From Arcobacter sp. F2176 (GTDB lineage: Bacteria > Campylobacterota > Campylobacteria > Campylobacterales > Arcobacteraceae): a stretch of 64,000 nucleotides of DNA. Shown here one piece after another: positions 1 to 8,482 of the stretch. The notes beneath the pieces were generated by a model. It was not told the origin of the DNA. It saw only the letters and a list, made by a program, of their open reading frames with translations, and made no database searches. The position numbers and the translations under genes were made by a program. The DNA lies in contig NZ_PDJV01000001.1 of the NCBI RefSeq assembly GCF_004116465.1, forward strand, positions 302,422 through 366,421, in the 5' to 3' direction. The first letter of the stretch is position 1; each line of letters starts with the position of its first letter.

Positions 1-595
1 TTCCCATAGATTTTGCTGCAATTTCATTTTTGTTTATATAATATAAAGCTCTTCCATATCTTGATGTATCTAGATTTCTAATTATTAATAAAGTAACAAT
101 TAATAAAGCAAAGGCGATATAATAAACACCCGTATCACTAGTTATTTCATATCCAAAAACCCTAAAGAAATCAATTCCAAAAATACCATTAGGACCACCA
201 GTTAACCCAAATACATCATTAGATAATACTTGTTCAAATATGATATTAAATCCAATAGTTGCAACAAGTAAATAATCACCTCTTAAATGGATAATTGGAC
301 CAGCAAGTAAAACTGAAAAAACAACTGGAACTAAAATTGCAAAAGGAATAGTTTCAATAATTTCAAGCCCAAAATGTACATTTAAAATAGCTGTTGTATA
401 TGCACCCATCCCAAAGAAAATTGCATGTCCCATATTAAATACACCAGCACGACCAAGAATAATATCTTGAGAGAAGGCAACAACGGCAAATACTAAAAAT
501 GTAATACCAATACTTAACCAAGCAGAATCAACTAAAAATGGGAAAACTGCCATAACTACTAAAAATAAAGTAGCAATAATTGTAGTTCTATTCAT
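1..595 (-). CDS. livM: LivM, branched-chain amino acid ABC permease (partial)
   Basis: Inner-membrane permease subunit of a branched-chain amino acid importer, pairing with the LivH encoded just upstream. The reading frame is open from an ATG at 595 to the window edge, about 198 codons. The translation is hydrophobic and carries typical LivM stretches: FSQDIILGRAGVFNMGHAIF near the N-terminus, then LRGDYLLVATIGFNIIFEQ and LTGGPNGIFGI. LivM proteins are usually 300 or more residues, so the C-terminal third lies beyond position 1, where the ATPase genes livG and livF would be expected. The start overlaps the livH stop by one base (TAATG), implying translational coupling. Confidence 0.93.
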   Translation of the reverse strand, partial: MNRTTIIATLFLVVMAVFPFLVDSAWLSIGITFLVFAVVAFSQDIILGRAGVFNMGHAIFFGMGAYTTAILNVHFGLEIIETIPFAILVPVVFSVLLAGPIIHLRGDYLLVATIGFNIIFEQVLSNDVFGLTGGPNGIFGIDFFRVFGYEITSDTGVYYIAFALLIVTLLIIRNLDTSRYGRALYYINKNEIAAKSMG

Positions 596-1497
596 TATAC
601 TTTCTCCGCTGTGTTTTCACCAAGAAGTCCAGTTGGTTTTACAATTAAAATTATAATTAATAAAATAAATGTAAATGTCTCTGCCCATTCTGTTGAAATA
701 TATCCTGATATTAGTGCATTAAATAATCCAAGTAATAATCCACCAAGCATAGCTCCTGGAATACTCCCAATACCACCAATAATTGCTGCAATAAATGCAT
801 TTAAACCATAAAGCCATCCCATGTCAAATGTCAAACCTCTATAGTAAAGCCCAATAAATAAACCACCAATAGCACCTAACATAGACCCTATTATAAAAAT
901 AGTCATAATTACTCTATTAACATTGATACCCATAAGCTTTGCAGCATCTTGATCTATAGCAGTTGCTCTAATGGCTGTTCCCATTTTTGTTTTATTGATG
1001 AAAAGATAAAGTGCAACCATTAACACACCTGATAATGCTAAGATTACCAATTGAGTAAATGAAATTATAACTCCACCAAAATTCCATGAAGTAGCAGGGA
1101 ATACATTTGCTGGGAATATTTCCATATTTGGTCCCCAAATTAACATTATTGCATTTTGTATTACAAGTGATGCACCAAGAGCAGAAACAACTGCACTTAA
1201 TCTTGGTGCCGTTCTTAAAGGTCTATAGGCTAGACGCTCAAGAAGAACACCTACAAAAGCCACAACGATTGCTGTTAAAGTAAATACTATAACAATATTC
1301 ACTAACGTCAATGCATTTGAACCATAAAACTGTGTAAACAAAGTAAGTCCTACATAAGCAGAAAAGGCAACAAGGTCACCGTGTGCGAAGTTGATTAACT
1401 TCATCACACCGTAAACCATTGTATAACCTAATGCTACTAATGCATACAGACTTCCTACTGTTAAACCATTAATTAACTGTTGAAGAAGAGTATCCAT
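595..1497 (-). CDS. livH: LivH, branched-chain amino acid ABC permease
   Basis: Inner-membrane permease of the high-affinity branched-chain amino acid transporter. The 300-residue product starts with MDTLLQQLINGLTVGSLYAL and has the family hallmark ALGYTMVYGVMKLINFAHGD, several hydrophobic spans, and the C-terminal GLNAFIAAIIGGIGSIPGAM loop. Length is normal for LivH. It lies 18 bases downstream of livK and overlaps livM by one base, so livKHM are one transcription unit. Substrate specificity (Leu/Ile/Val versus amides or urea) cannot be read from the permease alone. Confidence 0.95.
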   Translation of the reverse strand: MDTLLQQLINGLTVGSLYALVALGYTMVYGVMKLINFAHGDLVAFSAYVGLTLFTQFYGSNALTLVNIVIVFTLTAIVVAFVGVLLERLAYRPLRTAPRLSAVVSALGASLVIQNAIMLIWGPNMEIFPANVFPATSWNFGGVIISFTQLVILALSGVLMVALYLFINKTKMGTAIRATAIDQDAAKLMGINVNRVIMTIFIIGSMLGAIGGLFIGLYYRGLTFDMGWLYGLNAFIAAIIGGIGSIPGAMLGGLLLGLFNALISGYISTEWAETFTFILLIIILIVKPTGLLGENTAEKV

Positions 1498-1515
1498 TAT
1501 TTTAAAACCTCATTA

Positions 1516-2637
1516 TTATTCAGTAACAACTTGTTTTGTACCATCATTTTTCATTTTGTAAACAACAAATTTAGCACCAACTCTCTCACCATCTTCTCTA
1601 ATATTAAATGGTCCAGTAATTCCTGGAAAATCTTTCATAGATCTAATGTATTCAGCAATTTTTTTGGTGTCAAAAGATTTTGTTTTTTCAACACCTTCAA
1701 TAACTGCTCTTAAACCATCTGCATTAGTTACTGGCCAAATTGATGGAGGATCCATTTTAAATCTAGCTTTGTAAGCTGCAAGATATTTTTTAGCTTCAGG
1801 GTATGGTAAAATTTCAGGTGTGGGGAAGTTAATTAAAACTGTTCCAGCAGCTGCTTTACCTGCTAATTTATAGAAATCAGGGTTATCATTTGAATCACCA
1901 CCAACAAAATCTGCATCTATTTGTAATTGTTTTTGTTGAGCTCTTAATAATCCACCATCAGTATAATAACCTGAATAATAAATTACATCTGGGTTCATTT
2001 CTTTTATTTTTGTTAAGATTGCTGAAAAGTTTTGAGTTCCAGATTTAATTTTCCCTCTATAAATAACATTTCCACCAATAGCTTTGATTGAAGCTTCAGT
2101 TGCGTCACCAAGTCCTTCTGAGTAAGAAGAATAATCAGATAAAACTACAATTTTTTTGTATTTTTTAGTTTTCACCATATACTCTGCTGTAAAATCACTT
2201 TGAGAAGAGTTTGGAAAAGAGTTTCTAAAGAAAGTCCAATATTTTTTAGCAATTAAAGAATCACTTGTACCATCAGAAGTTTGTAAAACATTTTTTCTAT
2301 AATATGTAGTTTGAGCAGCTTCTGTAGCACCTGAAGTATAAGAACCAATTACAGCAATAACACCTGCATTAGTTAATTTTTTAGCACAAACAGCAGCTTT
2401 TTGAGCTTTTGCTTCATCATCACAAGTAATAACTTCGATTTGTTTACCTAAAAGCCCACCTTCTGCATTTTTTTCATCTGCAATAAGTCTTACAAAGTTT
2501 TCTATACTTTGACCTTCATTAGCATATTGTCCTGTAATTGGCGCTTGTACACCAATCTTAACTGTATCAGCTGCAAACAATAGTGTTGAAACAGCAGCAC
2601 TAAGTGCTAATGCACTAGCAATTTTTGTTAATTTCAT
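1516..2637 (-). CDS. livK: LivK-type periplasmic substrate-binding protein
   Basis: Periplasmic binding protein of the branched-chain amino acid ABC importer, 373 residues. A Sec signal peptide (MKLTKIASALALSAAVSTLLFAA) is followed by DTVKIGVQAPITGQYANEGQ, the usual start of the type I periplasmic-binding fold, then the KLTNAGVIAVIGSYTSGATEAA ligand-pocket strand. The ribosome binding site AAAAGGAGA precedes the ATG. It is first of the liv genes, 24 bases after the unrecognised gene at 2662-3324, and may share a transcript with it. The ligand is inferred from the family; related proteins bind other amino acids. Confidence 0.92.
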   Translation of the reverse strand: MKLTKIASALALSAAVSTLLFAADTVKIGVQAPITGQYANEGQSIENFVRLIADEKNAEGGLLGKQIEVITCDDEAKAQKAAVCAKKLTNAGVIAVIGSYTSGATEAAQTTYYRKNVLQTSDGTSDSLIAKKYWTFFRNSFPNSSQSDFTAEYMVKTKKYKKIVVLSDYSSYSEGLGDATEASIKAIGGNVIYRGKIKSGTQNFSAILTKIKEMNPDVIYYSGYYTDGGLLRAQQKQLQIDADFVGGDSNDNPDFYKLAGKAAAGTVLINFPTPEILPYPEAKKYLAAYKARFKMDPPSIWPVTNADGLRAVIEGVEKTKSFDTKKIAEYIRSMKDFPGITGPFNIREDGERVGAKFVVYKMKNDGTKQVVTE

Positions 2638-2661
2638 TCATTCTCCTTTTTTTTGATAAAT

Positions 2662-3324
2662 CTATTTTAAAGCAGGTTCAATTACATAGCAACCCACACA
2701 CCATTCTCCGATGTTTTGAACAACGTGTATCTCTCCTCCTTTAAAATAAGATTTTAAATTATTATAATCACTTACTATATTATCAAATGTTTCAATGATT
2801 TCATCAAGTCTTTTTTGTGTCTTTTTTCTTGCACTATTTGAAATATCTAAATAAAATGCAAAAAGGCCATAATCTAAAGTTGAGTCCTCTATTTTATCTC
2901 TATCTAACATTTTGCACATTTTTTCAATTTCACTTTTATACTCTTCTTGAACATTTCGTACACCATTTTTTATACTCATAATTACTCTTGATATAGAATC
3001 ATTATCTGATTTATGTTCAAATCTTTCATCAAGTGTTAAAGATAAAATATCTTGTGTTAAATATTTTTCTTTCATAAAGCTTCTAAAATCATCTCTTTTT
3101 GGTAATGAACACCTTAATATATCTGCAACTGTTGCATCTATATAAATTTCTGGTGCATTTTCTAATTTAGCAATTTCTTGAGAAACATGAATTGATAAAA
3201 ACTTTGGTGGTGCATAAGATAAATATAACTCATCTGCTGTCCAAAATGAATAGTTCTTTTTAGCAATGTAAATACCACTTATAACAGCATTTATAACATC
3301 AACTTGTAAAGGAAAATTAGTCAT
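2662..3324 (-). CDS. Unrecognised 220-residue protein, paired with an RHH protein
   Basis: I do not recognise this family. The product is soluble in character, with no signal peptide or membrane span, an N-terminal block containing FWTADELYLSYAPPKFLSIH, and a C-terminal half rich in charged helical sequence (about residues 110-190) ending in GEWCVGCYVIEPALK with a CVGC pair. A GGAATA ribosome binding site precedes the ATG. Its start overlaps the end of the ribbon-helix-helix gene by 8 bases, so the two are translationally coupled, and livK follows 24 bases later. The small DNA-binding protein plus larger partner resembles toxin-antitoxin or regulator-effector layouts, but nothing in the sequence identifies a toxin. 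Confidence 0.7.
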   Translation of the reverse strand: MTNFPLQVDVINAVISGIYIAKKNYSFWTADELYLSYAPPKFLSIHVSQEIAKLENAPEIYIDATVADILRCSLPKRDDFRSFMKEKYLTQDILSLTLDERFEHKSDNDSISRVIMSIKNGVRNVQEEYKSEIEKMCKMLDRDKIEDSTLDYGLFAFYLDISNSARKKTQKRLDEIIETFDNIVSDYNNLKSYFKGGEIHVVQNIGEWCVGCYVIEPALK

Positions 3325-3556
3325 TTTTTATTCCTACAAAATTTTCATCCACTTCTTCTAAAATACCACTTTCATATAAAATATCTTCAATAAGTCTGTT
3401 TTTTGATATGCTAAGTTGAGTTGATAAAACAACTAAGGCTTGATCCAATTTTTTATCAATCTTAATTGTTAGTTGTGAAATCTCTTTTTTTGAGCTATTA
3501 GTATGTTTATTTATTACATTCTTTATTATTGTTCTATTGTTTTTTTGCTTAGCCAT
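3317..3556 (-). CDS. Ribbon-helix-helix (CopG-like) DNA-binding protein
   Basis: Small 79-residue protein. Residues about 27-62 fit a ribbon-helix-helix fold: a short beta strand (SQLTIKIDKKL) followed by helix-turn-helix-like LDQALVVLSTQLSISKNRLI. The first 25 residues are basic and probably disordered. RHH proteins act as repressors or as the antitoxin of toxin-antitoxin pairs. It is coupled by an 8-base overlap to the unrecognised gene at 2662-3324. An AGAGAAAAG purine tract lies before the ATG. Function beyond DNA binding is inferred. Confidence 0.72.
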   Translation of the reverse strand: MAKQKNNRTIIKNVINKHTNSSKKEISQLTIKIDKKLDQALVVLSTQLSISKNRLIEDILYESGILEEVDENFVGIKND

Positions 3557-3732
3557 CTTTTCTCTTTTTATATTTCTTTTTTAGTAGTATAAAAGGTACT
3601 ACTAAATTATAGTTATAAATTATTGCATGCGAAAAATTAAATTAAACTTAAGATTTCACTAAAAACTGTATATTTTTTATACAATTTTAAATAATAATGA
3701 GAATTGCTATGTTAATGCTATTTTAGAGAGAA
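3557..3732. promoter_or_regulatory. Upstream region of the RHH gene, with palindrome and motif shared with the sox/moeA region
   Basis: AT-rich intergenic stretch. It holds a perfect dyad TGTATA-TTTTT-TATACA at 3667-3683, similar in core to the ridA operators at 60669-60717, and a 17-mer TGCTATGTTAATGCTAT at 3705-3721 that recurs with one mismatch at 16687-16703. Promoter activity toward the minus-strand RHH gene is inferred, not shown. Confidence 0.4.
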
Positions 3733-4614
3733 TTATTTGAGTTTTTGTTGAAAAATAAGACCAAAAATTATTAATATTAATCCTACTATTGTAGATAACA
3801 AAATTGGCTCCCCTAATATAAAGTAAATAAAGATTAAAGACAAAAATGGTGAAATAAAAATTAAATTCGCAATTTTAGAAGTATTTATAGTACTTTGCAT
3901 AGCTTTTAACCAAAATAAAAATGTAATTCCCATTTCAAATAGTCCTACATAAATTGCACTTAATAAGCCTGAAATATCAGGTAATGTTAAAGGTTGAGTA
4001 TAAATAAAATAAATAATTATCAGTGGAAAAGAAAATAAAAAGTTACAAAATAAACTTACTGTAGAGTCAGATTTAGATTTTGTATTAAATATCCAATACA
4101 AAGACCAAAGAACAGTACTGGCAAGTGCTAGTATCAATCCCTCGATATTTGAGAAATTTAAACTAAAAGGTGCACCTTTTGTAGCAATTATTAAAACACC
4201 AAAATAACAAATTATTCCAGCAATTATGTCATATTTACTTAATTTATGTTTTAAAAAAGGAACTGATAATAAAGATAACATTAAAGCCCATGTATAATTT
4301 ATAGATTGTGCTTCTTGTGCAGGTAAGAGATCATAAGCTTTAAATAGTACTAAATAATATAAAAAAGGATTAATTGTACCTAAAACAACTATTAATAAAG
4401 AATTATTTTTTATATGAACAATAACTAAAGGTAATTTTTTTTCAATAACTAATATAACAAAAAGTACAATTAATGATGTAGTTGATGCATATAACACAAG
4501 TGCTTCTGGGGTTAAATAAGATAAGGATACTTTAAATGCTGTTGCAACAGTTGACCATAAAAAAACAGAAATAAGTGCATATTTGTATGCTGAAGTTAAA
4601 TTATTTTTATACAT
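3733..4614 (-). CDS. EamA/DMT-superfamily transporter
   Basis: Predicted inner-membrane drug/metabolite transporter of 293 residues with about ten hydrophobic segments arranged as two EamA repeats. The first repeat has FLWSTVATAFKVSLSYLTPE and the second ILALASTVLWSLYWIFNTKS, both typical. Members export amino acids, metabolites or drugs; the substrate cannot be told. It is a single-gene unit, divergent from the universal stress protein gene. Confidence 0.85.
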   Translation of the reverse strand: MYKNNLTSAYKYALISVFLWSTVATAFKVSLSYLTPEALVLYASTTSLIVLFVILVIEKKLPLVIVHIKNNSLLIVVLGTINPFLYYLVLFKAYDLLPAQEAQSINYTWALMLSLLSVPFLKHKLSKYDIIAGIICYFGVLIIATKGAPFSLNFSNIEGLILALASTVLWSLYWIFNTKSKSDSTVSLFCNFLFSFPLIIIYFIYTQPLTLPDISGLLSAIYVGLFEMGITFLFWLKAMQSTINTSKIANLIFISPFLSLIFIYFILGEPILLSTIVGLILIIFGLIFQQKLK

Positions 4615-4712
4615 TTACCAATTCTAACATCTATTAATATAATATATCTTAAATACAAACAGAAAATTTAATATAATTAAATTCTGCACTTTTAATTTTG
4701 ATGTATTTGTGT

Positions 4713-4718
4713 TAGAAT
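4713..4718 (+). promoter_or_regulatory. Putative extended -10 box for the universal stress protein gene
   Basis: The hexamer TAGAAT, preceded by TGTGT giving an extended -10 look, lies about 30 bases before the start codon in the divergent interval. No clear -35 is seen, which is common in this phylum. Confidence 0.4.
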
Positions 4719-4749
4719 CTATATGTAAAAATATACAAAAGGAATGATG

Positions 4750-5598
4750 ATGGAATATAAAAGAATATTTTTCCCTCTTGGGGGAGGTGGAGAACTTAGA
4801 TCTAGAATTCATGGAGCATTACTAATAGGAAAATACTTTAATGCTCATTTGGAAATCTTTAAATCTCAAGCAAGACCAAGTCAAATAATGAAGTTTGATA
4901 ATAGTTTACCAGATACTGTACTAAAAGAGTTAAATGCAATGACAAAAGATAGATTAAAAGAAGAGATAAATGAACATGAAACTATTTTTAAAGAAGAAAT
5001 TAAAAAAGTTGGAAGTTCATCTTCATCAAAATCTAAAAAGAATGCAGCAACAGCTACTATTATAACAGGAGAAGGATTTAGGAGTAAATTAGTGGAAGAA
5101 GAGTCTAAATATTGTGATTTAGTAATAGTTTCAACTCCACATGAATCTAGAATAACAGCTACATTTGAAACAGCTGTTACAAAAAGTGGGAAACCTGCTT
5201 TAATGTTCCCAAGAAAGATGAAAAAATTTAGTGCTGAAAAGATATTAATTGGTTGGAATAATTCACCAGAAGCTGCAAGAGCAGTATCTGAGTCTATACC
5301 TTTATTAAAAAATGCAAAAAAAGTACATATAATTTCATCTAAGAAGTATGGAAAAGATTTAAATCAAGTTTCAAAATTACAAAACTATTTAGAAGATCAT
5401 GGTATTGATACAAGTTATGAAATTGTTAAAACTACAAAAACACCAGGACAAGCACTTTTAAAATATGCAAAAGATGGTAAATTTGATTTGATAGTTGCAG
5501 GTGCATTTGGACATAGAGGCTTAAAAGAATTAATGTTTGGGGGAACAACTAAATATATGTTAAAAAATAGTGATATTCCAATATTTATGGCACATTAA
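4750..5598 (+). CDS. Universal stress protein, tandem UspA domains
   Basis: Cytoplasmic stress protein of 282 residues with two Usp-like halves. The C-terminal half is canonical: it starts KILIGWNNSPEAARAVS and ends with the ATP-binding signature G-x2-G-x9-G-(S/T) in GAFGHRGLKELMFGGTTKYM. The N-terminal half is more divergent and has a Ser/Lys-rich insert (KKVGSSSSSKSKKNAA). Three ATGs occur in a row at 4744, 4747 and 4750; the AAAAGG at 4737-4742 is best spaced for the third, so I start there. The partners and signals are unknown. Confidence 0.85.
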   Translation: MEYKRIFFPLGGGGELRSRIHGALLIGKYFNAHLEIFKSQARPSQIMKFDNSLPDTVLKELNAMTKDRLKEEINEHETIFKEEIKKVGSSSSSKSKKNAATATIITGEGFRSKLVEEESKYCDLVIVSTPHESRITATFETAVTKSGKPALMFPRKMKKFSAEKILIGWNNSPEAARAVSESIPLLKNAKKVHIISSKKYGKDLNQVSKLQNYLEDHGIDTSYEIVKTTKTPGQALLKYAKDGKFDLIVAGAFGHRGLKELMFGGTTKYMLKNSDIPIFMAH

Positions 5599-5625
5599 TA
5601 AAGAAGGTTTTAATTCCTTCTTTAT
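5598..5625. terminator. Bidirectional terminator between usp and the HD-GYP-like gene
   Basis: Perfect 10-bp stem ATAAAGAAGG / CCTTCTTTAT with an 8-base loop between two convergent genes, overlapping both stop codons. Beyond the right arm the plus strand reads AAAACTTTTTTT, a U-rich tail for the plus transcript. Confidence 0.7.
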
Positions 5626-6782
5626 AAAACTTTTTTTAAATCTTCAATAATAGACAAATCATAACTATCATCTTTTTTTGCACTATTTTTCAATATTTCT
5701 ATTGCTTCTTCTTTATTATATGCATTTCTATAAGTTTTATTAGAAGTTAAAGCAGAAAAACTAACAATTACTTCTAGCAGTCTATCTTTTAAACTTAAAT
5801 CTTTACCTTTTAAACCAAATGGATAACCTTTTCCATTTGGTTTTTCTTGCACTTTAGATGCCCAAGAAGCTATCTCTGAAAAGCCCATAATATTTGATAA
5901 TACTTTTTTTGTATAGTATGGATAAGATTTTATCTCTTCATATTCCCAAACTTCCAACTTGGCTTTTTTCTTAATAATTGAAGAAGGCACACATAGTTTT
6001 CCAATATTACATAAAGATGCAGCAATAAGTAGTGTAAATTTATCTTTATATTCAAAATTATAAAAATCAAGCATTTTTTCCAAATTAATGAGCAATTTGG
6101 AATCTATATTATCTATCAAATAAAAAGAAGAAGTGATTTTAAATAACTCTTCATACGTTAAAATAGTTGTAAAATCATGTAAATTAGTAAAGATAAAAAA
6201 TAATATTTCATTTTCATTTTGTAAATCAAGCCAAAAACTAGTTTTTTGAGATATTTTTAAAAATATTTCTGCTAACTCTTCAGAAAAAAGTTCATTTTTA
6301 CTATTCTCAATGAAATTTAAAACATTATTTCTATCTTGAACTTTAATAGTTGAAAGATTAAATCTATTTTCAATAGCAATAGCAATAGATAAAATTTGTG
6401 AAAATAGTGGTATTTCTTGAGCTTTTAATCCAAAAAAACCACTTCCGTCATAATATTCATTTTGATATTTTAAAATATCTTCTTTTTTTTCATCTAAAAA
6501 AGGCAATTTTATTGCAATTTTATTAGAAGATTCACAATACTCTTTTGATACATGTGAAATATTAAGTAAACCTATTGAATGAACCAAAGAAAAAGAACAT
6601 AAATCACTCATCTCTTCAGGAGTGAACTCTAATTCTTTTGCTATATTTAAAGCAATATATGCAATTCTTTTTGAATAGTTTAAACTATTTGAGTACTTAT
6701 CTTTTCTCAAATAATCTAAACTAAAAGATACTGCCAATAAAAAATTATTAAGATTAAAACTAATTTCTCTTTTTTTATCCAT
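5622..6782 (-). CDS. Degenerate double HD-GYP-like protein
   Basis: 386-residue cytoplasmic protein with two HD-GYP-like halves, neither with an intact catalytic set. In the first half the HD pair is H68-S69 and the later HHE...GYP block reads QNEYYDGSGFF (107-117). In the second half the HD-GK motif reads CNIGK (258-262) and HHExxDGSGYP reads VQEKPNGKGYP (311-321), keeping GYP but losing both His and the Asp; the final DALTS Asp is also changed (VSFSALTS). True HD-GYP domains hydrolyse cyclic di-GMP with these metal ligands, so this is probably a binding or scaffolding protein. It starts one base inside the hydrolase stop and ends the minus-strand run downstream of sox. Confidence 0.75.
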   Translation of the reverse strand: MDKKREISFNLNNFLLAVSFSLDYLRKDKYSNSLNYSKRIAYIALNIAKELEFTPEEMSDLCSFSLVHSIGLLNISHVSKEYCESSNKIAIKLPFLDEKKEDILKYQNEYYDGSGFFGLKAQEIPLFSQILSIAIAIENRFNLSTIKVQDRNNVLNFIENSKNELFSEELAEIFLKISQKTSFWLDLQNENEILFFIFTNLHDFTTILTYEELFKITSSFYLIDNIDSKLLINLEKMLDFYNFEYKDKFTLLIAASLCNIGKLCVPSSIIKKKAKLEVWEYEEIKSYPYYTKKVLSNIMGFSEIASWASKVQEKPNGKGYPFGLKGKDLSLKDRLLEVIVSFSALTSNKTYRNAYNKEEAIEILKNSAKKDDSYDLSIIEDLKKVL

Positions 6783-7570
6783 TATTCTTCTTCAAGAAGT
6801 TTTGTAATAGCTTCCAGAGAAGTATCCGTCATATCTAAGTCTAAATGCACTCCTTTTTTTACTTCTACAAGTTTCGCATCAAGACCTTTTTTTATAGCTA
6901 GTTTATAAAAATTTTTTGTAATTTCAGGAGGTGAGATCTTATCATTTTCTCCATAAATCAATATAAACTTAGTTTTTTTACTAACTTTATTGATAACATC
7001 AACCATCGAAATCAACCCAGGAGATTTATCTTCTTCATGAATATCATATCTTCCACCAACTAAAACAGCATTATTTATCAATTTTGGTTCAATACCTGTA
7101 AGAGTTGCTCCCATCATTGCTCCAGCACTGTGACCAATGTAGGTTATTGTTTTGGCTTCAAATCTATCTTTTAATTCACTTATTAACTCACCCAAAAACT
7201 TTATATATTCTTCTTTTGCAGCTAAATTTTTAACACCTTCATGGGCTAATGCTGTAAAATTATTTGTAGAAGATTCTGAATACCCAGGAAGAGCAACAGC
7301 AACTGTTGTAATATCTGTATTTAAAGTAAGAGTTTCAGCAAAAGTAGAATATCTACCTAATGTATTTGTACCATCTGGCCAAGTACCATGAACAATTATA
7401 TTTAAATAACCACCTCTATCACCATTACTTTTAAAATATTGAATACACTCTCCACCTGCAAATATATAATTATCACCTTTTTCTAAGCACTCTTCATGAC
7501 TTACTTTTTGTCCATATAAATTTAAAGTTAAAAAAATCAAACTTATAAATATAAAAACTTTATTCTTCAT
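6782..7570 (-). CDS. Exported alpha/beta hydrolase
   Basis: 262-residue serine hydrolase with a Sec signal peptide (first 20 residues), so probably periplasmic. The nucleophile elbow is GHSAG (146-150, Ser148), the oxyanion loop follows HGTWPDG (61-67), and the acid and base are likely Asp210 (YGENDKISPPE) and His242 (KKGVHLDLD). Substrate unknown. It lies 23 bases downstream of the DsrE-like gene and overlaps the HD-GYP-like gene by one base, suggesting cotranscription with the sulfur/redox genes. Two Cys (28 and 42) near the N-terminus could form a disulfide. Confidence 0.82.
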   Translation of the reverse strand: MKNKVFIFISLIFLTLNLYGQKVSHEECLEKGDNYIFAGGECIQYFKSNGDRGGYLNIIVHGTWPDGTNTLGRYSTFAETLTLNTDITTVAVALPGYSESSTNNFTALAHEGVKNLAAKEEYIKFLGELISELKDRFEAKTITYIGHSAGAMMGATLTGIEPKLINNAVLVGGRYDIHEEDKSPGLISMVDVINKVSKKTKFILIYGENDKISPPEITKNFYKLAIKKGLDAKLVEVKKGVHLDLDMTDTSLEAITKLLEEE

Positions 7571-7593
7571 TTTTCTATCCCCCTTTTATTTTA

Positions 7594-8031
7594 TTAGTAT
7601 GCTAGAACTCCAACATATCCAGCAATTTTTCTTTCAATCAACTCTACTATTCCAGCTTGAACATAACTTACATCATCAATAAAATCATCTTCTTTCCAAT
7701 GCATACTTTCCATAGTATTTTTACAACCTATAAACTCTACATCATATTCCATCAATGATGATATTCTTATCAATGTTTTTTTATCATAATCCTTTTTTAA
7801 TGCCCTCATTCCATTTCCATATACAACTACTGCTATTTTTACAGTATCACTTGGATACTCTTTTAAAATATTATAAATTCCATTTAAATTATTATTAACA
7901 ACAACCAAATCAGAATTATATATTTGAAATACTACTTTTCTAGGCTTATCAAAAGTAGGTTGAGGATCGCTAAAAGTTGAATTTGCATAAGAAAAAACAG
8001 TTAATAAAACTACTAAAATAATTTTTTTCAT
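7594..8031 (-). CDS. Exported DsrE-like sulfur relay family protein
   Basis: 145-residue protein with a Sec signal peptide (MKKIILVVLLTVFSYA). The mature part fits the DsrE/DsrF-like fold: RKVVFQIYNSDL strand, a YGNGMRAL loop, then VEFIGCKNTMESM with a single candidate persulfide Cys103, and the ending VQAGIVELIERKIAGYVGV. Relatives bind or carry sulfur; periplasmic versions are often found near sulfur oxidation genes. Here it is two genes after a thioredoxin-like protein and one after a MOSC protein, downstream of soxB, so a role in handling reactive sulfur is inferred. Confidence 0.8.
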   Translation of the reverse strand: MKKIILVVLLTVFSYANSTFSDPQPTFDKPRKVVFQIYNSDLVVVNNNLNGIYNILKEYPSDTVKIAVVVYGNGMRALKKDYDKKTLIRISSLMEYDVEFIGCKNTMESMHWKEDDFIDDVSYVQAGIVELIERKIAGYVGVLAY

Positions 8032-8032
8032 A

Positions 8033-8482
8033 TTACTCCTTTATATATACATCAAAGTCTATTTTAATTGTACCATTTTTTAATATTTTACAATACAATC
8101 CTCTACAATCTTTTACAATTTTGGGTAATCGTTTGTGGAAAATACTCAAATGATCACACATCGTACATTTTTGCATTATTTGGATTTGACACTCCCCTAT
8201 TTGCAAAACTGTTCCTATGGGTAAAATATGTGGATTAAAATCAAAAATGATATTTTCGCCTAAACTACCAAACTTTAAATTAACACCATTTTGAAATGAT
8301 ATTTCATAACTATTTAATCCCAAAATCATAACGGTTTTATCCAAATCTTTTTGTGCAAACTTATCATTTTCAATACCAAAATCTTTTATAAGATTTAAAC
8401 TTTCCACTTTCGGTCTTGGAGTACTACTTTTTGATTCTTTTGTTGCACTAAAAGTACCAATTACTTTCCCTATTTTCTTCAT
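8033..8482 (-). CDS. MOSC domain protein
   Basis: 149-residue stand-alone MOSC domain. Typical elements are PRPKVESLNLIKDFGIENDK, the GSLGENI block (72-78), LPIGTVLQIGECQI, and a Cys pair in QKCTMC (Cys106, Cys109), where MOSC proteins carry their sulfur-binding cysteine. The family includes the C-terminal domain of Moco sulfurases and YiiM-type proteins that bind molybdenum cofactor. It overlaps the thioredoxin-like gene by 4 bases (ATGA) and is followed 1 base later by the DsrE-like gene. Since SoxC uses Moco, a link to cofactor sulfur chemistry is plausible but unproven. Confidence 0.85.
   Translation of the reverse strand: MKKIGKVIGTFSATKESKSSTPRPKVESLNLIKDFGIENDKFAQKDLDKTVMILGLNSYEISFQNGVNLKFGSLGENIIFDFNPHILPIGTVLQIGECQIQIMQKCTMCDHLSIFHKRLPKIVKDCRGLYCKILKNGTIKIDFDVYIKE

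Noticed and set aside
611..811. Plus-strand open frame opposite livH
   Set aside because: Shadow of a well-supported gene; no ribosome binding site and unlikely composition. The same applies to other frames opposite clear genes, such as 4624-4812, 7152-7391, 15440-15727, 36115-36414 and 59360-59647.
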